A DNA stretch of 64,000 nucleotides from CBDFMR01 sp965249765 (lineage in GTDB: Bacteria; Bacteroidota; Bacteroidia; Chitinophagales; Saprospiraceae): the NCBI GenBank assembly GCA_965249765.1, contig CBDFMR010000005.1:372001-436000 (forward strand), in the 5' to 3' direction. Below the pieces are notes generated by a model that made no database searches, was not told the origin of the DNA, and was given only the letters and a program-made list of their open reading frames with translations. Position 1 is the first letter of the stretch. Each line of letters starts with the position of its first letter. Positions 63,521 through 64,000 of this stretch are shown one piece after another. The position numbers and the translations under genes were made by a program.

Positions 63521-63602
63521 GTCTTTATATTATCAATATTTTAACGTTGTACACGACACTAAAAAGATAATAAAAACTCCCTTCTCAGCGTACATATAAG
63601 TC

Positions 63603-63610
63603 TATCTTTG
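63603..63610 (+). promoter_or_regulatory. Candidate -7 element of the DUF6089 gene
   Basis: TATCTTTG, an exact TAnnTTTG match, with the start codon 12 bases downstream. No clear -33 element was found. Confidence 0.45.
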
Positions 63611-63621
63611 CGACCATTTTT

Positions 63622-64000
63622 ATGGACTTTAAAAAATCACTTCTTTTTATATTGGTACTGATGTCTACAATGGCATCCGGACAGAAAGGCTGGGAGCTTG
63701 GAGGTTGGCTCGGTGTATCCAATTACTTTGGAGATCTCAACGACAGGATCTATCTAGGAGATGTGGGACTAGCTGGTGGATTGAATGCACGATACAATTT
63801 TAATACACGCATCTGTACCAAAGGGTCACTCAGTTATGGCCGCATAAGTGCAGAGGACGCTGACTCACCCAATAACTTTGAGCGGAGTCGCAACCTAAGT
63901 TTTAAATCATCAGTCATAGATTTTACAGGAACCATAGAGTTTAATTTTTTTGAATATGTACACGGGACAGAAGATCAATATTATACGCCTTATCTGTTAG
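63622..64000 (+). CDS. DUF6089 outer-membrane protein, N-terminal part (runs off window)
   Basis: The ATG at 63622 begins a signal peptide (MDFKKSLLFILVLMSTMASG, then Q). It is followed by GWELGGWLGVSNYFGDLNDR and a barrel strand region (NARYNFNTRICTKGSLSYGR), which together match DUF6089, a Bacteroidota outer-membrane barrel family. About 126 residues are visible; the gene continues beyond 64000. Confidence 0.85.
   Translation, partial: MDFKKSLLFILVLMSTMASGQKGWELGGWLGVSNYFGDLNDRIYLGDVGLAGGLNARYNFNTRICTKGSLSYGRISAEDADSPNNFERSRNLSFKSSVIDFTGTIEFNFFEYVHGTEDQYYTPYLL

Overview
The window is a chromosomal segment of a member of the Bacteroidota, most likely Saprospiria or a related gliding or filamentous lineage. 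Evidence: type IX secretion (T9SS) components and cargo (PorP/SprF protein, CHU_C-type and type A sorting domains), lineage families (DUF2480, DUF4783, DUF6089, TIGR02757), a three-subunit succinate dehydrogenase, futalosine-route menaquinone synthesis (mqnC), and several TAnnTTTG -7 promoter elements of the Bacteroidota type. Species cannot be assigned from sequence alone. No rRNA, tRNA or CRISPR array was seen.

Layout. 0-20.8 kb is mostly housekeeping: a partial acyl-CoA ligase, ribosomal protein S1 with an unusual C-terminal domain, gpmI, a rimP-nusA-infB operon, mqnC coupled to a purine nucleoside phosphorylase, a four-gene thioredoxin/ApbE/DUF4266/DUF3570 redox module, uvrA, a probable small minus-strand transcript with a 20-codon ORF, and a 511-residue helical protein of unknown function. 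20.8-27.5 kb is an accessory region full of decay: an IS903-type element with a 9-bp target duplication inside a small membrane-protein gene next to a cysteine-rich peptide gene, a frameshifted IS200/IS605 tnpA, a membrane-protein gene broken by an odd internal duplication, a truncated membrane-anchor ORF, and an IS1595-family transposase with an internal stop that reads in frame into a T9SS cargo gene.

27.5-52.9 kb is again mostly core: an ABC exporter pair with a histidine-rich loop, kdsD, recQ, rnpA-rpmH, rho divergent from serS, a zinc metallopeptidase, frr, yifB, a ferredoxin-NADP reductase, MscS and MBL-fold genes, sdhCAB interrupted by a miniature four-helix-bundle gene, rnr, a START-domain protein and a DUF819 membrane protein. 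53-58.6 kb holds an ISKra4-type remnant, a 1122-residue T9SS adhesin with its PorP/SprF partner, and a 314-bp IS3-derived miniature element. 58.6-64 kb carries a lytic transglycosylase, DUF2480, scpB, a DksA-like zinc finger protein, radA, a DCC-family protein and the start of a DUF6089 outer-membrane protein.

Functional links. Menaquinone from the MqnC route is the expected acceptor for the SdhCAB complex. rimP/nusA/infB, S1, frr, rnr and rho form a translation and RNA-processing theme. The T9SS adhesin, PorP/SprF protein and type A cargo belong to one surface-secretion system. The most interesting unexplained items are the cysteine-rich peptide/membrane pair at 21-23 kb, the small minus-strand transcript at 18.7-19.0 kb, the TTTCTGCA half-sites upstream of the ApbE module, and the substitution-free duplication at 24.5-24.85 kb.
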